From NCBI GenBank assembly GCA_017940565.1, contig JAGAYH010000045.1:1-39405 (forward strand): a stretch of DNA of 39,405 bases. The letters are read 5' to 3'. The first letter of the stretch is position 1; every line of letters starts with the position of its first letter. The position numbers and the translations under genes are program-made. Shown here in pieces: positions 38,386-39,405 of this stretch. Source of the stretch: Bacteroidaceae bacterium. GTDB taxonomy: Bacteria > Bacteroidota > Bacteroidia > Bacteroidales > Bacteroidaceae. A model generated the notes under the pieces. It was not told the origin of the DNA. It worked only from the letters and a program-made list of their open reading frames with translations, and ran no database searches.

Positions 38386-39405
38386 ATCAACTTTTTGAAG
38401 AACAACGCCCGCTGCCCGGCCTTATCGGCATTGAGCGGGTCATGGTGTGTTACTGTGGTTTCACATTTCTGCTGCTTGGCGTGCTGGGCAGTGTCATGGG
38501 CAACTGGTGGGAACCCGTCGCCTGGCGTGTCGGCATATTGGCTGTGACGTTCCTGCTCTACCGCTTCTACCAGAAGCATCCCTGCAACCTGACCTACATC
38601 ATCCGCGTGTTCTTCCAGTTGGCATTGCTCTCCTACTGGTATCCCGACATCTACCACTTTGCCAAACTGATGCCCAACACCGACCATCTTTTTGCCCTGG
38701 CCGACCAGACGCTGTTCGGTTTTCAGCCGGCGCTGCAGTTCAGCCAAACGCTGCACGGGACTTTCTGGAACGAACTCTTCAACCTGGGTTACTTCTCCTA
38801 CTACCTGATGCTCATCGTCGTCGTGCTGTGGGCCACGGCGCGCTGCTTCCGCCGCTTCGACCGCACCACCGTCATCATCCTCACGTCGTTCATGCTCTAT
38901 TATGTCATATTCATATTCCTGCAGTCAGCCGGACCACAGTTCTACTTCCCTAAAATAGGTATGGAGAATGTGACTGCCGGCACCTTCCCCGCCATAGGCG
39001 ACTGGTTCCGCTGGCACACCGAACTGCAGCACCAGAGTCCTGTCACCGGGCCGTTCAGTTATCTGGTACACATGGCCCAAGGCAGCGAGAAACCCATTGC
39101 CGCCTTCCCCAGCAGCCACGTGGGGCTCTCCACCATCATGGCGTGGCTGGCATGGAAGATGTCAAAGAAGTTGGGACTTTTCCTGTTGCCCTTCTACATC
39201 GTGCTCTGTCTCTCCACGGTCTATATCGGTGCTCACTATGCCATTGACGTGCTGGGCGGATGGATTTCTGCATTCATCATCTACCAGGTGGCGCGCCTCA
39301 TCTACCGGACCAAATTCATTCACCGCCCGCGCAAGTACGATGCCCTGCACCGCTATGGCCACAAGCGTAAGGGCAGCCATCAGCACCATCACCACCACCA
39401 TCATC
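38376..39405 (+). CDS. Membrane PAP2/Aur1-like phosphatase or phosphotransferase (3' end beyond window)
   Basis: The frame is open from ATG 38376 to the window end (343 full codons, no stop). It begins within the last codons of the SDR gene in another frame. About six hydrophobic segments are visible (about 23-43, 49-64, 76-92, 133-152, 164-182, 260-320). The PAP2 catalytic motifs are AFPSSHVGLS with H248, and STVYIGAHYAIDVLGG with H287 and D291. FPSSH plus AHYxxD is the pattern of Aur1/PAP2_3-type enzymes, which transfer phospho-headgroups to ceramide, as well as of simple lipid phosphatases. With the SDR upstream, sphingolipid headgroup addition is a testable idea. The visible C-terminus is basic and runs into a histidine tract (GSHQ then H-rich) at the window edge. 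Confidence 0.85.
   Translation, partial: MDLDQLFEEQRPLPGLIGIERVMVCYCGFTFLLLGVLGSVMGNWWEPVAWRVGILAVTFLLYRFYQKHPCNLTYIIRVFFQLALLSYWYPDIYHFAKLMPNTDHLFALADQTLFGFQPALQFSQTLHGTFWNELFNLGYFSYYLMLIVVVLWATARCFRRFDRTTVIILTSFMLYYVIFIFLQSAGPQFYFPKIGMENVTAGTFPAIGDWFRWHTELQHQSPVTGPFSYLVHMAQGSEKPIAAFPSSHVGLSTIMAWLAWKMSKKLGLFLLPFYIVLCLSTVYIGAHYAIDVLGGWISAFIIYQVARLIYRTKFIHRPRKYDALHRYGHKRKGSHQHHHHHHH

Overview
The window reads as chromosomal DNA from a member of the Bacteroidota, most likely a GC-rich Bacteroidales lineage close to Prevotella. The grounds are: (i) most transcription units start from the Bacteroidota promoter (-7 TAnnTTTG with TTTG/TTG about 19-21 bp upstream) rather than a sigma-70 promoter; (ii) many proteins are typical of gut or oral Bacteroidales, including a DUF2723 membrane protein, BspA-like leucine-rich repeats, GLUG repeats, an M60 metallopeptidase, GH26 and GH110-like enzymes, an MG2-type surface protein and dockerin-like C-termini; (iii) signal peptides mostly end in A-Q. 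No rRNA, tRNA, CRISPR array, transposase or phage gene was seen.

Layout. 288-5049: an operon of a DUF2723 (GT117/TMEM260-like) membrane protein, a NodB-type deacetylase and a SAM methyltransferase, facing a minus-strand M16 peptidase across a double hairpin. 6488-7395: RidA and a LOG-family protein with a 4-nt overlap. 7901-18547: four large secreted proteins, namely a multi-domain discoidin/jelly-roll protein, a NAGPA-type phosphodiester glycosidase, a GLUG-repeat protein with a dockerin, and a BspA/Ig-like/tyrosine-phosphatase-like protein with a dockerin. 18835-23418: a tripartite efflux operon (TolC, MacA, MacB split into ATPase and permease). 23682-25645: a secreted protein of unknown function paired with a GH26 mannanase. 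25742-27203: NfeD and an SPFH protein. 27342-28922: a GH5-like barrel with doubtful active-site residues and a long Q/R/N-rich tail. 29002-30657 (minus): a GH110-like beta-helix protein. 30922-33441: an MG2-domain surface protein. 33749-37096: an M60 peptidase flanked by two related BspA-like units and ending in a dockerin. 37381-end: an extended SDR overlapping a membrane PAP2 phosphatase/phosphotransferase that runs off the window.

Together the genes describe a host- or plant-glycan-associated cell surface: secreted glycan and mucin-active enzymes, adhesion-type repeats and an envelope efflux pump, plus possible protein-glycosylation and membrane-lipid functions at the two ends.

The most unusual material is between and at the ends of genes. 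(1) Almost every intergenic gap carries a 36-bp palindrome made of two 18-bp halves, in two sequence families. (2) Three copies of a roughly 175-bp element, in both orientations, are built around such a palindrome. (3) In two neighbouring genes the element is fused to an almost identical dockerin coding segment, giving about 325 bp of near-identity that crosses a stop codon. (4) Dockerin modules sit on three unrelated secreted proteins, one of them a tyrosine-phosphatase-like protein, with no cohesin in the window.
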